From contig NZ_JBPESN010000001.1 in the NCBI RefSeq assembly GCF_051710625.1, forward strand, positions 61,064 to 125,063: 64,000 nucleotides of DNA, in the 5' to 3' direction. The notes under the pieces are model-generated. The model had not been told where the DNA came from. It saw nothing but the letters and a program-made list of their open reading frames with translations, and made no database searches. This document shows positions 28,744 through 38,078 of this stretch, one piece after another. The position numbers and the translations under genes are program-made. This DNA comes from JBPESN01 sp051710625 (lineage in GTDB: Bacteria; Pseudomonadota; Gammaproteobacteria; Enterobacterales; Enterobacteriaceae). The first letter of the stretch is position 1. Each line of letters begins with the position of its first letter.

Positions 28744-30479
28744 TTACCAGTTATTACCGATTTGTTTAATATTGTGCTTATATTCGGATTTAAATAAATA
28801 CACCTTGTCTTTTTTGGGTGCCGATACCTGGGGTATCAGCAGGCTGTAATCGCTCTCTCTGGGTGCGTCAATCACCGGGCGTAATTCGTCTTTTGCATCC
28901 TGAATTTTGCTTTCAACGAGTTTAATGCGACGCTTGGCGCGCGCTTCCAGCGCTTTTCCCACTCTGGAGACCGGCACTGGCGAGGCAGTATTGCCATTCC
29001 ACAGCGCAGTACAGAGATAGGCCCCGTCCATCTAGTGAATAATCACTTCATTAGGATTATGGATATCGTAAGCCACCCGCACCGTCTGGCGGTCTACCTC
29101 AATCAGCTCCCTGGCAAAATACTGGTTATTCAGCAGTTCAACCCAACCGCGCTGGGCCACGCGGTTTTTTCCGGCATAAACATCTCGCGCAACTCGCCTG
29201 GCGTCAGCTATTCAATGTTGTCCCCTTCCTCAGCCAGCAGGGCCTTGCAAGCGGCCGGCGTCATCGATTTACCGTTGACCTTCGGTAGCGCGCTGTGCTC
29301 GTGGCTGTGGTTATAGCGCTGCACCTCCTCCTCGATAGCGTCTATCAGCTGCCGCCAGCTGGGCAATATCGCCAGCGTCTTTTGCTGCGTGGTGTTCAGC
29401 TCCTTCCCCTGACGAAGGCATTCGATAGACTCAGCAGTTTTGCCCCTGCACCCGCGCCCCGTTGGGGTCAGCACTTAGCCCGTTATAGGTCTGAAAGCGC
29501 AGGGCCAGCCTGCGTGGCAGCACGCCGTTCAGCCGCTCGATAATGCCCCACGCCTGCGGGGGTTACCGGGAATAGCGGTAATATGCTCAATACCCAGCCG
29601 GGGAAAAATCCCGGTGATATCCGCATCCAGCATCTTGTTGGTCTCGCCGCCGCCGTTATCGGAGTAGGCAAACAGCGGCTTGCCGTGGTGCTGGATGGCA
29701 TAACGCCACCCATCCGCTACCGCGATGGTGTTTTCTGCCAGTGACAGGCTCCAGCCCACCAGATAGCGGGTACGCCCGTCGAGCACCGAAGTCAGCTCCG
29801 GGGTAAAGAACAGCCCGTGTATCGGATGCGCCACTTTCATGTTCAGCGACTTGCCGTCGGCTATCCAGCAGCCATTTACCGCGATCCGCGCCCAATCCCG
29901 CTGCTGGTACACCTGATACGCCTTGAGCGCCGAGCCGGTGACCCGGCCCTTGACCCTTCGGTTGGGCGCAACCCGCTTGACCATGCGATTGACCTTGTCG
30001 TAGGTCGGCAGGGCCGCCAGCATAACAGGTTGGTCATGGTATTTACTCTGCCAGTCCGCCTGAAATGCGCGGTAGGCTTCCAGCACCGTCAGGCCACAGG
30101 GTCGGGCATAATACGGCCAGAACAGGGCGTAGAACCACGTCATGTCCTCGGGGCGCTGCTGCTTCTTCAGCTTCTCAGGAGCCAGTATCGCCAGACGCTC
30201 CTGGGGCCTTTCAGCGCTGAAATAGAGACTCACCCATTCCTGTGGGCTGCTTTTGCTTACCCCTTGCCGGGGGGTGCGGCCCTTTTTGGTGTTAGCCCGC
30301 GTGGCGGCGTGCTGCAAAGCCTCGGGCAATGTGCCGGCCTTTGACTCATCGACGATAAAAATCACCGCCGCAATGCGGGTCATGCAGCCCTGCTGTAACC
30401 GAACCACTTCCTGTGCCAGCATCATGCGCGCATCGGCAATCTGCTTCTGCTGATCGTTCAGAGCCTGCACCTTGCTCAT
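28744..30479 (-). pseudogene. Second Mu A-like DDE transposase, frameshifted
   Basis: The main frame (30479-29529) contains LPTYDKVNRMVKRVAPNRRV, the first Asp in GCWIADGKSLNMKVAHP, the second in KPLFAYSDNGGGETNKML and, just after a shift at about 29540, the Glu in RGIIERLNGVLPRRLA. The C-terminal part decays over several frames, with a clean final piece 29031-28744 (VGKALEARAKRRIKLVESKI, YKHNIKQIGNNW). It differs clearly from the transposase at 13696-15483, so it belongs to another phage. Its N-terminus is joined in frame to a Ner-like domain. Confidence 0.8.
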
Positions 30480-30699
30480 ATAACGACTCGGCCAAATGCT
30501 GGCCGGATCCACATTGAGTGCATTAGCGATAATGCGTTCACCTTTGGGATAGTGACGGTACAGCGCGTTTTTTTAACTTGCTGGACGCCAGCCCCGAGCC
30601 GCGGGAGAGATCTTGCATGGTGATCCCCTTCTTGTGCAGGGAGGCCAGGATATGAATCCGGTGTCAGTCACGATGATTCACTTCATTTCTATCTATCAT
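30480..30699 (-). pseudogene. ner: Ner-like DNA-binding protein, stop and frameshift, fused to transposase
   Basis: From ATG 30699 the reading is MIDRNEVNHRD, a TGA where Trp is expected, then HRIHILASLHKKGITMQDLS and RGSGLASSKLK. A one-base shift leads to PKGERIIANALNVDPASIWP-SRY. This is the Ner/Nlp pattern (DWHxxDIIAxLxKxG ... WPSRY), a small winged-helix negative regulator of early transcription. Instead of stopping after WPSRY, the frame runs on into the transposase (MSKVQ), so a stop or spacer has been lost. Confidence 0.75.
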
Positions 30700-30873
30700 T
30701 CGATTACCCTAAAAGGTTAATCATGCGGGTAAGTCATGGGGCTTACCCATACAGCAATGACATCTCAAACTTAAGACAAGTAAAGTAAATAATGAATTTT
30801 CTTTTCTGATCGCTCCATATGAGAGATATTTTTGTATTTTATTAACTATAATCAATAAGTTATAGAGAAAAAA

Positions 30874-31452
30874 ATGAGGAATAAGAAAACAAGTAATTTT
30901 GCTTTTGATATGGATGGAAAAAAAATTTTATCGCACGCCTTAAACAACTTACAGGCAATAGAAGCGTCAGAGCTGCTGCAACTGAATGGGGGTTATCCTT
31001 CTCAACATTGCACAACTATTTAACTAGAGGTACAGAACCATCTTTTACAGTGGTGCAGGGCATTGTATATAAGAAACACGTCAGCCTGGACTGGCTTGCA
31101 TTTGGTTCATCATGCACTCAAAACGAAGTGGCCTCAACTAGCGAGATTCAGTCGATTAACGAGGAAAGCCTAATGGAGGATCCTTTATAAGCTACTTGGC
31201 ATATGATTTATAAGTCGCTAAATAAAAAAGATTTAGAGGCATTAATAATGCCTGCTTTTGCAAGAAGGGGCAAAGGGTGTATTGGCGTTATCAGGACGTA
31301 AAGATGACTTAGATAGCCTGTTACTCCAACTTCCAAAAGAAGGAAGAGAACGTCTGATAGCCCTACACGAAGCTAAAAAGGGGGCGGTATCTGAAGAGTG
31401 TGCAGTAGAAGATGTGGCAAGCTTAAACTGTAAGAAAAGTGGAGCGGCCTAA
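30874..31452 (+). pseudogene. Mu-like phage repressor (c-type), frameshifts and a stop
   Basis: Starts MRNKKTSNFAFDMDGK, then shifts in a run of eight A (30918-30925) to FIARLKQLTGNRSVRAAATE and WGLSFSTLHNYLTRGTEP, a helix-turn-helix like those of Mu-like repressors. FTVVQGIVYKKHVSLDWLAF completes the DNA-binding domain. A TAA after EDPL and another shift near 31262 precede a C-terminal piece (GVLALSGRKDDLDSLLLQLP, KEGRERLIALHEAKKGAV). It diverges from the ner-A-B operon, the standard lysogeny-switch layout. Confidence 0.75.
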
Positions 31453-31654
31453 ATAAAGATTAGGCCATTATCTATCTCATTTCATTATTTTTATGATTTA
31501 CTAATATTTTTTAACCTAATTCACATATATCTAATGGATGCCCAAAAGGCGTTTAAACTACCTTTAAATCTGCTCAAACCACAGTCATTCGAGTCTAGAA
31601 TCTGTAAAATCTCTGTAAGCCGCGTCATTAAAGGGATTCCAGCTAACCCATCGT

Positions 31655-32124
31655 TTAACTTAAGAGTTCAGAAATGATTGCCATCCCACATTCGGCGCGC
31701 TGATCGGGCAGTAACGGCAAAAGGCGATCCAAGGCCTCCGCCAATTGCGACGGCGGGATTTGCAGCGCAGGTGGGGCAGGTCGCGCCACTGGTGCGACAG
31801 CGCTACGGTAAAATCGCGATCGATGCGATCCGGGCAGAGGCGCCGCGCCCGACGCAGTCCATCGAACAGACACAACCGATGATTGAGAACGTCGCCCTCA
31901 ATACGGTATGACCCCTCCCGGCAGAGTAGGGCAAGCCGGTATAGCGTGCCGATTTCGGCTTCAAACTGCGCGAGATCGCTTTGAACGGTATCGGGTTCGG
32001 TCCCGCACCGATGTGCCAGTTGTGCCAGTGAGCAAGACTCCGTTGCCGAGTATAGAAGTAGCAACAGATGGCTACGCCGGCCGGAAGCGGACAGCGCGGG
32101 CGCCTGTGAAGTGGGCGGACTCAT
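31655..32124 (-). pseudogene. csiE: CsiE, stationary-phase protein, truncated and frameshifted
   Basis: The N-terminal third of CsiE is recognisable: PALSASGRRSHLLLLLYSAT, EGSYRIEGDVLNHRLCLF and GLRRARRLCPDRIDRDFTVA align with the E. coli protein. A frameshift near 31780 moves the last part (ALDRLLPLLPDQRAECGMAI) to another frame, and homology ends at about 31655. E. coli CsiE has about 426 residues, so two thirds are gone. In E. coli csiE lies beside suhB-yfhR, matching this position. Prophage DNA begins within about 200 bases, so prophage insertion or a linked deletion removed the 3' part. Confidence 0.85.
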
Positions 32125-32368
32125 GGGTCATATACCCTTTTGGCTATCGTAACAGCCTTAATCATAGTCAATCGCTATCTCCACACTGGTGGTGCGCAAA
32201 ATTTGTTTCATAGCTTTTAGCCGCGTTACATTTTTCCCGCCTCTGCCGGACAGACCGTTAATCCTGTCGCTAAGGGAAAAGGGGGGATGGATCGTCGCCT
32301 AAGTTATGTTAGTTAATAACATAATTGAGCTACGGGCGACAGGCGCCTGGCGCCTGTCGGGAGACGCT

Positions 32369-33385
32369 GTGACAAAAATTAACGATAACGTCCTGCGGCC
32401 GGGGGAACCACGTTCATCCCGCCTCTGGCTGAACTTGTGGCCGCTAGGGGTATTTTTAGCGGCGCTGGCGGCGGCGCGCCATTGGATCTGGCTGGGCTGG
32501 CTGCAAATCCTGTTGCAGATAATTCACTGGCAAAAGCAGCTGCACCAGCATATGGTGGTGCTGTTGCAAGAGGTGCAGGCTAAGCCAAAGCATTATGGCG
32601 CCACGCTGCTGCTGTTCAGCTTTGTTTACGGCATCCTGCACGCAGTCGGACCCGACCACGGCAAAGTGGTCATAACCAGCTATCGCGCTACCCACCGTTC
32701 ACGACTGTGGCAGAGCGTGCTGATGACGCTGGCCACGGCGCTGTTGTAGGGTACTATGGCAATCATGCTGGTCACAGTGACCCTGAATCTGCTGCGTCTG
32801 TCTTCACGCACGTTGCACTTTGGTCAATTCTGGCTGGAAAAGGCCAGTTTTGTGCTGGTGGTGGGATTGGGCGTCTGGCTGTGCTGGCGTGCGCTCAGGC
32901 GCCTGTTATATCTCCTGCGCACGGCCGCGGCGTTTAAGGGAAGGGCGCCGGTGGTCCGTGCGATATCGCCGGCGAGTCACCGCCACCCTGCAGACTGCGG
33001 CTGCGGTCACCGTCATTTACCGCGGGATGAGGAGCTGCAGGCGACCGACGGCTGGTACAATCGCGCCGTCGTGGTCGTCGCTATGGGCTTGCGCCCTTGC
33101 TCCGGCGCGGTCTTGGTATTGCTGTTCGCCAAAGTGAATGGCGTGTATGCCTGGGGCGTGTTGTCCGCGCTGATGATGGCCGTGGGCACGGCGCTGACGC
33201 TGCTGGTGTTTTTTGGGCAGGCCGTTACTGAACGACTGATTAAACCGCGCGCTCTGGCGCGATGTGGTATGGGCAACGCTGGCGCTCGCCGCGGCGGGGT
33301 GTCGTGCTTGGTCGGCGACGGCGCGCTGCTGTATTTCAGTGAAGTGCCGGAAATGGTAAGCGGCATCCGCCCGTTTGGCGTCTAA
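32369..33385 (+). pseudogene. NicO-family nickel/cobalt exporter (RcnA-like), stop and frameshift
   Basis: GTG 32369 follows GGGAGA. The protein has several membrane spans and the family signature HAVGPDHGKVVITSYRATHR. A TAG at 32747-32749 (CTGTTG-TAG-GGTACT, likely a former CAG) splits it. Afterwards come YLLRTAAAFKG, a His/Cys-rich metal loop (HRHPADCGCGHRH), and spans VVVVAMGLRPCSGAVLVLLF and AVGTALTLLVFFGQ. Near 33265 the frame shifts before the last helix. Such proteins pump Ni2+ or Co2+ out of the cell. Confidence 0.85.
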
Positions 33386-34151
33386 TTATACCACCGCCGC
33401 CATGCCGCCATCGACAGACAGCAAATAACCATTGACAAAATACGCAGCGGGGGAGGCGAGGAACACCGCCGCGCCGATTCAGTTCCTGAGGATCGCCCCA
33501 GCGCTCGGCGGGCGGGCGCTGATAAAGCCACCGGTTAAACGTTTCATCCTCCGATAGTGTGGTGGTCATTTCGGTTTTGAAATACCCTGGCGCGATACCG
33601 TTGACCTGAATATTGTAAGGCGCCGGTTCGGCACACATCCCGCGGGTCAGCATTTTGACCGCCCCTTTAGCGGCGGCGTAAGGTGTGATGTTCGGCCGGG
33701 CCAGCTCGCTTTGCATTGAGCCGATATTAATGATTTTGCCCCGCCGGCGCGCCACCATCCGTTTTGTAACCTGTTGCGAAACCAGAAACACCGCCTTCTG
33801 ATTCACATTGATAATCTCATTCCAGTCGGCTTCAGGAAACGTGAGCAGCGGATGTCGACGCTGAATGAGCGCGTTATTGACAAGAATGTCAATCGGGCCC
33901 TGTTGCTGTTCCAATTGTTTGATCGCGCGGCTGACCTCGGCCCCCTGGGTAATGTCAAAGCTCACGCCCTGCGCATCCAGGCCCTCGGCGCGCAGCCGTT
34001 CAGCCGCCTGCTCGGCATTCTCTGCGGTCGTCGCACTGACGATTACGCTTGCGCCATGACGGCCGTCGCCGCCGGCCAGCAGATAACATATCCCCCAGGA
34101 GCCGCCGCTGATGAGTGCACGTTTCCCCGTTAAATCAAACAGATTTTGCAT
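33386..34151 (-). pseudogene. Gluconate 5-dehydrogenase-like SDR (IdnO type), frameshifted
   Basis: Closely resembles E. coli IdnO, which interconverts gluconate and 5-ketogluconate. ATG 34151 gives MQNLFDLTGKRALISGG. The catalytic motif YAAAK is present (ITPYAAAKGAVKMLTRGM), with NVNQKAVFLVSQQV and IQVNGIAPGYFKTEM. The NAD-binding glycine motif is altered (SGGSWGICYLL) and NNAG reads NNAL. A frameshift at about 33483 moves the end (FVNGYLLSVDGGM-like) out of frame, finishing at TAA 33386. Two damaged cofactor-binding motifs suggest long-term loss of selection. Confidence 0.85.
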
Positions 34152-34438
34152 AATATCAGCCTTGCTGATGAGTCGGTGAGATAAGGGAAGGTTTACCGCG
34201 GCTGTTTTCCCCCTACTCCCTTCTCTACCACGAATTGTCCGGCATGGGAATGATTTTGCTGGCACAGGAACGGCAGGTGCGGCACTGGGAATGGGTTATG
34301 CAATGGTGCTGAAACGGCAGAGTCAGTGAAAGGAACAGTGGCGCCGGGGCGTGGCGTGACGATAAAAAAGTGTCTCGGAAGGCGTCGGGTAAAGCCCGCT
34401 ACGTCAGGGCTGGCGGCGATGCAGGCCTTGACTAACGC

Positions 34439-35245
34439 TTAACGCTTCAGCGCCTCGCTCAATTCGTCGCGCAGGGTCGATAGCATCGCTTTCACCACAC
34501 GGGGATTGCCGGCCACGATATTGCCGGAGAGCAGGTGATTATGGCCACCGGTGAAATCGGTGACCAGACCGCCCGCTTCACGTACCAGCAGTTCGCCGCC
34601 GGCGAAGTCCCAGGGCTTCAGACCGATCTCAAAAAATCCGTCCACGCGGCCGGCGGCCACATAGGCCAAATCGAGCGCGGCTGAACCGGTACGGCGGAAA
34701 TCCGCACATTGAATGAACAGTTTACTTACCAGGGCAATATAGCTGTTGGCATGCTGTTTCTGTTTAAACGGAAAACCGGTAGCCAGAATAGTGCCATCCA
34801 GATCCCGTGCGGTACTGCAGCGCAGACGATAGCCGTTCAACTGGGCGCCTTGACCGCGGGATGCAGTAAACAGCTCATTACGCATAGGATCATGGACCAC
34901 GGCAACTTCCGTGCGGCCTTTGATGCGTACGGCGATGGAAACGGCAAAATGAGGGAAACGCTTGATGAAATTGGTGGTGCCATCCAGTGGGTCAATAATC
35001 CATTGTACCTTGTTGTCTTCGCCGGCCACCGGCTTGCCGCTCTCTTCGCCGATAATGGTGTGCTGCGGGTAGGACTTGCGGATGGCTTCAACAATCAAAC
35101 GTTTTGCTTCGCGATCAACGTTTGTGACAAAGTCGTTGGCGCCTTTCTGGCTGGTTTCGACGGCATCAGCGGTTTCATAATGTTTGGCAATTAAATTACC
35201 CGCCTTTCGCGCAGCGCGAAAGGCGATGTTGAGCATCGGATGCAT
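34439..35245 (-). CDS. suhB: Inositol-1-monophosphatase family protein SuhB
   Basis: 268 residues, full length. The Mg2+-binding motif of the family is intact: GEESG, then WIIDPLDGTTNFIKRFPHFA, and the second motif WDFAGGELLVREAGG. SuhB hydrolyses inositol phosphates in vitro; in enterics its main role is with NusB/NusE in rRNA antitermination complexes. It lies divergent from trmJ across 124 bases, exactly as in E. coli, so the shared interval must hold both promoters. No lesion visible. Confidence 0.97.
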   Translation of the reverse strand: MHPMLNIAFRAARKAGNLIAKHYETADAVETSQKGANDFVTNVDREAKRLIVEAIRKSYPQHTIIGEESGKPVAGEDNKVQWIIDPLDGTTNFIKRFPHFAVSIAVRIKGRTEVAVVHDPMRNELFTASRGQGAQLNGYRLRCSTARDLDGTILATGFPFKQKQHANSYIALVSKLFIQCADFRRTGSAALDLAYVAAGRVDGFFEIGLKPWDFAGGELLVREAGGLVTDFTGGHNHLLSGNIVAGNPRVVKAMLSTLRDELSEALKR

Positions 35246-35369
35246 GGATATCGTCCACTAGAATGTTAAAGAACTAAAACGGCGCGGAAGCGGAAGTATA
35301 GCAGAGCGTCAGCAAAAAACCTACGGCTATGCTACGATATTGCCTACATTTCCTCTGACTTGTAAGACT

Positions 35370-36137
35370 ATGCTGCACAATATCCGCATCGTTCTGGTTG
35401 AAACGTCTCATACCGGCAATATCGGCGCCACCGCTCGCGCAATGAAAACCATGGGGTTAAGCAATCTATATCTGGTCAATCCCCTGCACAAGCCCGATGC
35501 GCAGGCTATCGCCTTATCCGCTGGCGCCAGCGATATTGTTGGCCATGCCTCCGTGGTTAATAATCTTGATCAGGCGCTGGCCGGGTGTAGCCTGGTGGTG
35601 GGCACCAGCGCCCGCTCGCGGACGCTTTCCTGGCCGATGCTGGAGCCGCGGGAGTGCGGCGTGAAAAGCATCCAGGAGGCGGCGCAGGCCCCGGTGGCGC
35701 TCCTGTTCGGCCGGGAGCGCGTCGGCCTGACCAATGATGAGTTGCAAAAATGCCATTTCCACGTTCAGATCCTGGCCAATCCCGAGTACAGTTCGCTTAA
35801 TTTGGCGATGGCGGTGCAAATTCTGGCCTATGAAGTCCGTGTCGCCTGGCTTGATAGTCAACGTCAGGACGCGACGGTGCAAGAGACTTCGGTCTATCCT
35901 CTGGCGGAAGATCTTGAGCGTTTTTATCAGCATCTGGAGCAGGTGCTGAGCAGTACCGGTTTCATTCGCCGTGCCCATCCGGGACTGGTGATGAACAAGC
36001 TGCGCCAGTTGTTTAATCGTGCGTGGCCGGAAAGCCAGGAATTGAATATCCTGCGCGGCATACTGACCTCCATTGAGCACCCGCAAAAGCCGAAAACGCC
36101 AGCACCGGATACCGGCCACGGCTGCCCGCTGGCGTGA
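35370..36137 (+). CDS. trmJ: tRNA (cytidine/uridine-32-2'-O)-methyltransferase TrmJ
   Basis: 255 residues from ATG 35370 (MLHNIRIVLVETSHTGNIGA), which matches the E. coli start; an upstream frame extension to 35340 is not supported. SPOUT-knot motifs are present: LLFGRERVGLTNDEL and YSSLNLAMAVQILAYEVRVA. The enzyme methylates the ribose of position 32 in several tRNAs using S-adenosylmethionine. The C-terminal part (FIRRAHPGLVMNKLRQLFNR) is complete. It is followed by about 200 bases and the iscR promoter, as in E. coli. Confidence 0.96.
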   Translation: MLHNIRIVLVETSHTGNIGATARAMKTMGLSNLYLVNPLHKPDAQAIALSAGASDIVGHASVVNNLDQALAGCSLVVGTSARSRTLSWPMLEPRECGVKSIQEAAQAPVALLFGRERVGLTNDELQKCHFHVQILANPEYSSLNLAMAVQILAYEVRVAWLDSQRQDATVQETSVYPLAEDLERFYQHLEQVLSSTGFIRRAHPGLVMNKLRQLFNRAWPESQELNILRGILTSIEHPQKPKTPAPDTGHGCPLA

Positions 36138-36248
36138 TGCCCTCGTGCCACCGGTAGCGTCCGCCCGCTGGCGGATTGCGGGAATGTCCTCTTTCGGGGC
36201 GGGTTTGCGCCGCCGGGCGCAAGAGTTTTTGCCGGTGGAAAAAGAATA

Positions 36249-36299
36249 AATACTTGAGCAAATTGCTTGGTTAAATAGTTGACTACTTTAGTCAGGAAT
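36249..36299 (+). promoter_or_regulatory. IscR-binding promoter region of iscRS
   Basis: 36275-36299 (ATAGTTGACTACTTTAGTCA followed by GGAAT) fits the type-1 IscR site consensus with its GACT...AGTC core. The TTGACT also serves as a -35 element. A weaker copy precedes it at 36249-36273 (ATACTTGAGCAAATTGCTTG). E. coli iscR has a comparable arrangement of autoregulatory sites. The site is well kept, so [2Fe-2S]-IscR feedback on iscRS is probably still working. Confidence 0.8.
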
Positions 36300-36339
36300 A
36301 GTAGACTTTTGCTACGTTATTTTCACCGGTATTCTGATC

Positions 36340-36837
36340 ATGAGACTGACTTCCAAAGGCCGCTATGCGGTTACCGCCATGCTTGATGTCGCCCTCCACT
36401 CCGGTAAGGGGCCTGTGCCGCTCGCCGAAATTTCGGAGCGCCAGGGGATTTCCCTTTCCTATTTGGAACAGCTGTTCTCCCGCCTGCGCAAGCATGAGCT
36501 GGTGGCCAGCGTGCGGGGACCCGGCGGCGGCTATTTGCTGGGGCGTGACTCTGATCAGATTGCCGTCGGCGCGGTTATCACTGCCGTGGATGAATCCGTA
36601 GACGCCACTCGCTGCCAGGGTAAAGAAGGCTGCCAAGGCGGCGACCGCTGCCTGACCCACACGCTTTGGCGCGATCTCAGCGTGCGCATCAGCGAGTTTC
36701 TTAACAACATTACCCTGGCGGAACTGGTCAGTGATGAAGAGATCCTCGACGTCGCCGATCGCCAGGACAATGATACCCGTCGTCCGATTGCCAACGGCCA
36801 GCCGCAGGAAACGATTAACGTCAACCTGCGCGCTTGA
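36340..36837 (+). CDS. iscR: Fe-S cluster-responsive regulator IscR
   Basis: 165 residues, Rrf2 family. The winged-helix part is MRLTSKGRYAVTAMLDVALH with ISLSYLEQLFSRLRKHELVA. The three cluster-ligand Cys are in CQGKEGCQGGDRC, followed by the His ligand in LTHTLW. IscR represses the isc operon when it carries a [2Fe-2S] cluster and activates suf and other genes without it. Intact, with a well preserved IscR site in front and iscS 47 bp behind. Confidence 0.97.
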   Translation: MRLTSKGRYAVTAMLDVALHSGKGPVPLAEISERQGISLSYLEQLFSRLRKHELVASVRGPGGGYLLGRDSDQIAVGAVITAVDESVDATRCQGKEGCQGGDRCLTHTLWRDLSVRISEFLNNITLAELVSDEEILDVADRQDNDTRRPIANGQPQETINVNLRA

Positions 36838-36884
36838 GTATAATAAGGGCATCCACTGTTATTGATGCCTGGAGTTAATGCTTC

Positions 36885-38078
36885 ATGAAATTACCGATTT
36901 ATCTTGATTACTCTGCCACTACGCCGGTCGATCCGCGGGTGGCGGAAAAGATGATGCAGCATCTTACGCTGGACGGTATTTTCGGTAATCCGGCTTCCCG
37001 CTCCCACCGTTATGGCTGGCAGGCAGAGGAAGCCGTTGATATTGCCCGTAATTACGTCGCCGCCCTGGTGGGCGCCGACCCGCGCGAAATCGTTTTCACT
37101 TCCGGTGCCACAGAGTCCGATAATCTGGCCCTTAAAGGGGGGGCTCATGCCAGCCGTGCGAAAGGCCGCCACATTATTACCGCCGTAACTGAGCATAAAG
37201 CGGTATTGGACACCTGCCTACAGCTGGAGCAGGAAGGTTTCACTATCAACAGACTGGTGCCGGTGGCGACCGGTATCGTCACCCCGCAGCAGTTGGGCGA
37301 TGCGCTGCGTGATGACACGATTCTGGTGTCGTTAATGCACGTTAACAATGAAACCGGCGTGATCCAGGACATTGCGGCATTCGGCGATCTGTGTCGTGCC
37401 CGTGGGGTGCTTTTCCACGTGGACGCCACCCAAAGCGTAGGGAAATTGCCTATCGATCTTACCAGGTTGCCGGTGGATCTGATGTCATTCAGCGGCCATA
37501 AAGTGTACGGGCCGAAGGGGATCGGTGGCCTGTTCGTGCGCCGCACGCCGCGGGTGCGGATCGAAGCCCAAATCCACGGCGGCGGCCACGAGCGGGGCAT
37601 GCGCTCCGGGACGCTGCCGGTACATCAAATTGTCGGAATGGGGGAGGCCTATCACCTCGCGGCGCAGGAGCTGGCGAGCGAAATGCCGCGTCTGCGGGCT
37701 CTGCGTGACCGCTTGTGGCAGGGACTGCAACAGATCGGCGGGGTAGCGGTAAATGGCTGTCTGGATCAGAGCGTGGCGACGGTGCTGAACGTCAGCTTTC
37801 GTGATGTTGACGGCGAATCGTTTATTATGGCCCAGAAAGATCTGGCGGTCTCAACGGGATCTGCCTGCACTTCCGCCAGCCTTGAGCCGTCCTATGTGCT
37901 GCGCGCGATGGGGCTGGATGAAGAGCATGCCCACAGCTCCATCCGCTTCTCTTTAGGGCGCTTTACCACGCCTGAAGAAATAGAGTACGCCATCAGCCAG
38001 ACCCGAACGGCCATTGCGCGTCTGCGTGAGGTTGCCCCTCAATGCGCCGCCGGCGCGGCGAACTGGGTGCAACGCTAA
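36885..38078 (+). CDS. iscS: Cysteine desulfurase IscS (C-terminus divergent)
   Basis: 397 residues. Pyridoxal-phosphate Lys lies in MSFSGHKVYGPKGIGG, and the mobile-loop Cys in STGSACTSASLEPSYVLRAM. IscS takes sulfur from cysteine and passes it to Fe-S scaffolds, ThiI, TusA and others. The first 380 residues follow E. coli closely. The last residues (LREVAP-QCAAGAANWVQR) do not resemble the enteric ending (SPLWEMYKQG...EWAHH), the region reported to contact IscU. The gene that should follow, iscU, is absent. Sulfur transfer for tRNA thiolation and thiamine may be the remaining role. Confidence 0.95.
   Translation: MKLPIYLDYSATTPVDPRVAEKMMQHLTLDGIFGNPASRSHRYGWQAEEAVDIARNYVAALVGADPREIVFTSGATESDNLALKGGAHASRAKGRHIITAVTEHKAVLDTCLQLEQEGFTINRLVPVATGIVTPQQLGDALRDDTILVSLMHVNNETGVIQDIAAFGDLCRARGVLFHVDATQSVGKLPIDLTRLPVDLMSFSGHKVYGPKGIGGLFVRRTPRVRIEAQIHGGGHERGMRSGTLPVHQIVGMGEAYHLAAQELASEMPRLRALRDRLWQGLQQIGGVAVNGCLDQSVATVLNVSFRDVDGESFIMAQKDLAVSTGSACTSASLEPSYVLRAMGLDEEHAHSSIRFSLGRFTTPEEIEYAISQTRTAIARLREVAPQCAAGAANWVQR

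Larger units (their letters stand above)
8800..31640. mobile_element. Composite Mu-like prophage remnants (two early regions, one late region)
   Basis: The block contains two separate Mu-type early modules (8922-17080 and 25822-30699, both minus strand), two repressor genes, and one partial late module (19085-25700, plus strand) that stops after the head gene G. No protease/scaffold, major capsid or tail genes are present. Most genes are broken. The flanks are truncated host genes: an ABC ATPase at the left and csiE at the right. Exact phage ends were not found. Boundaries are taken from where host homology stops. Confidence 0.8.
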
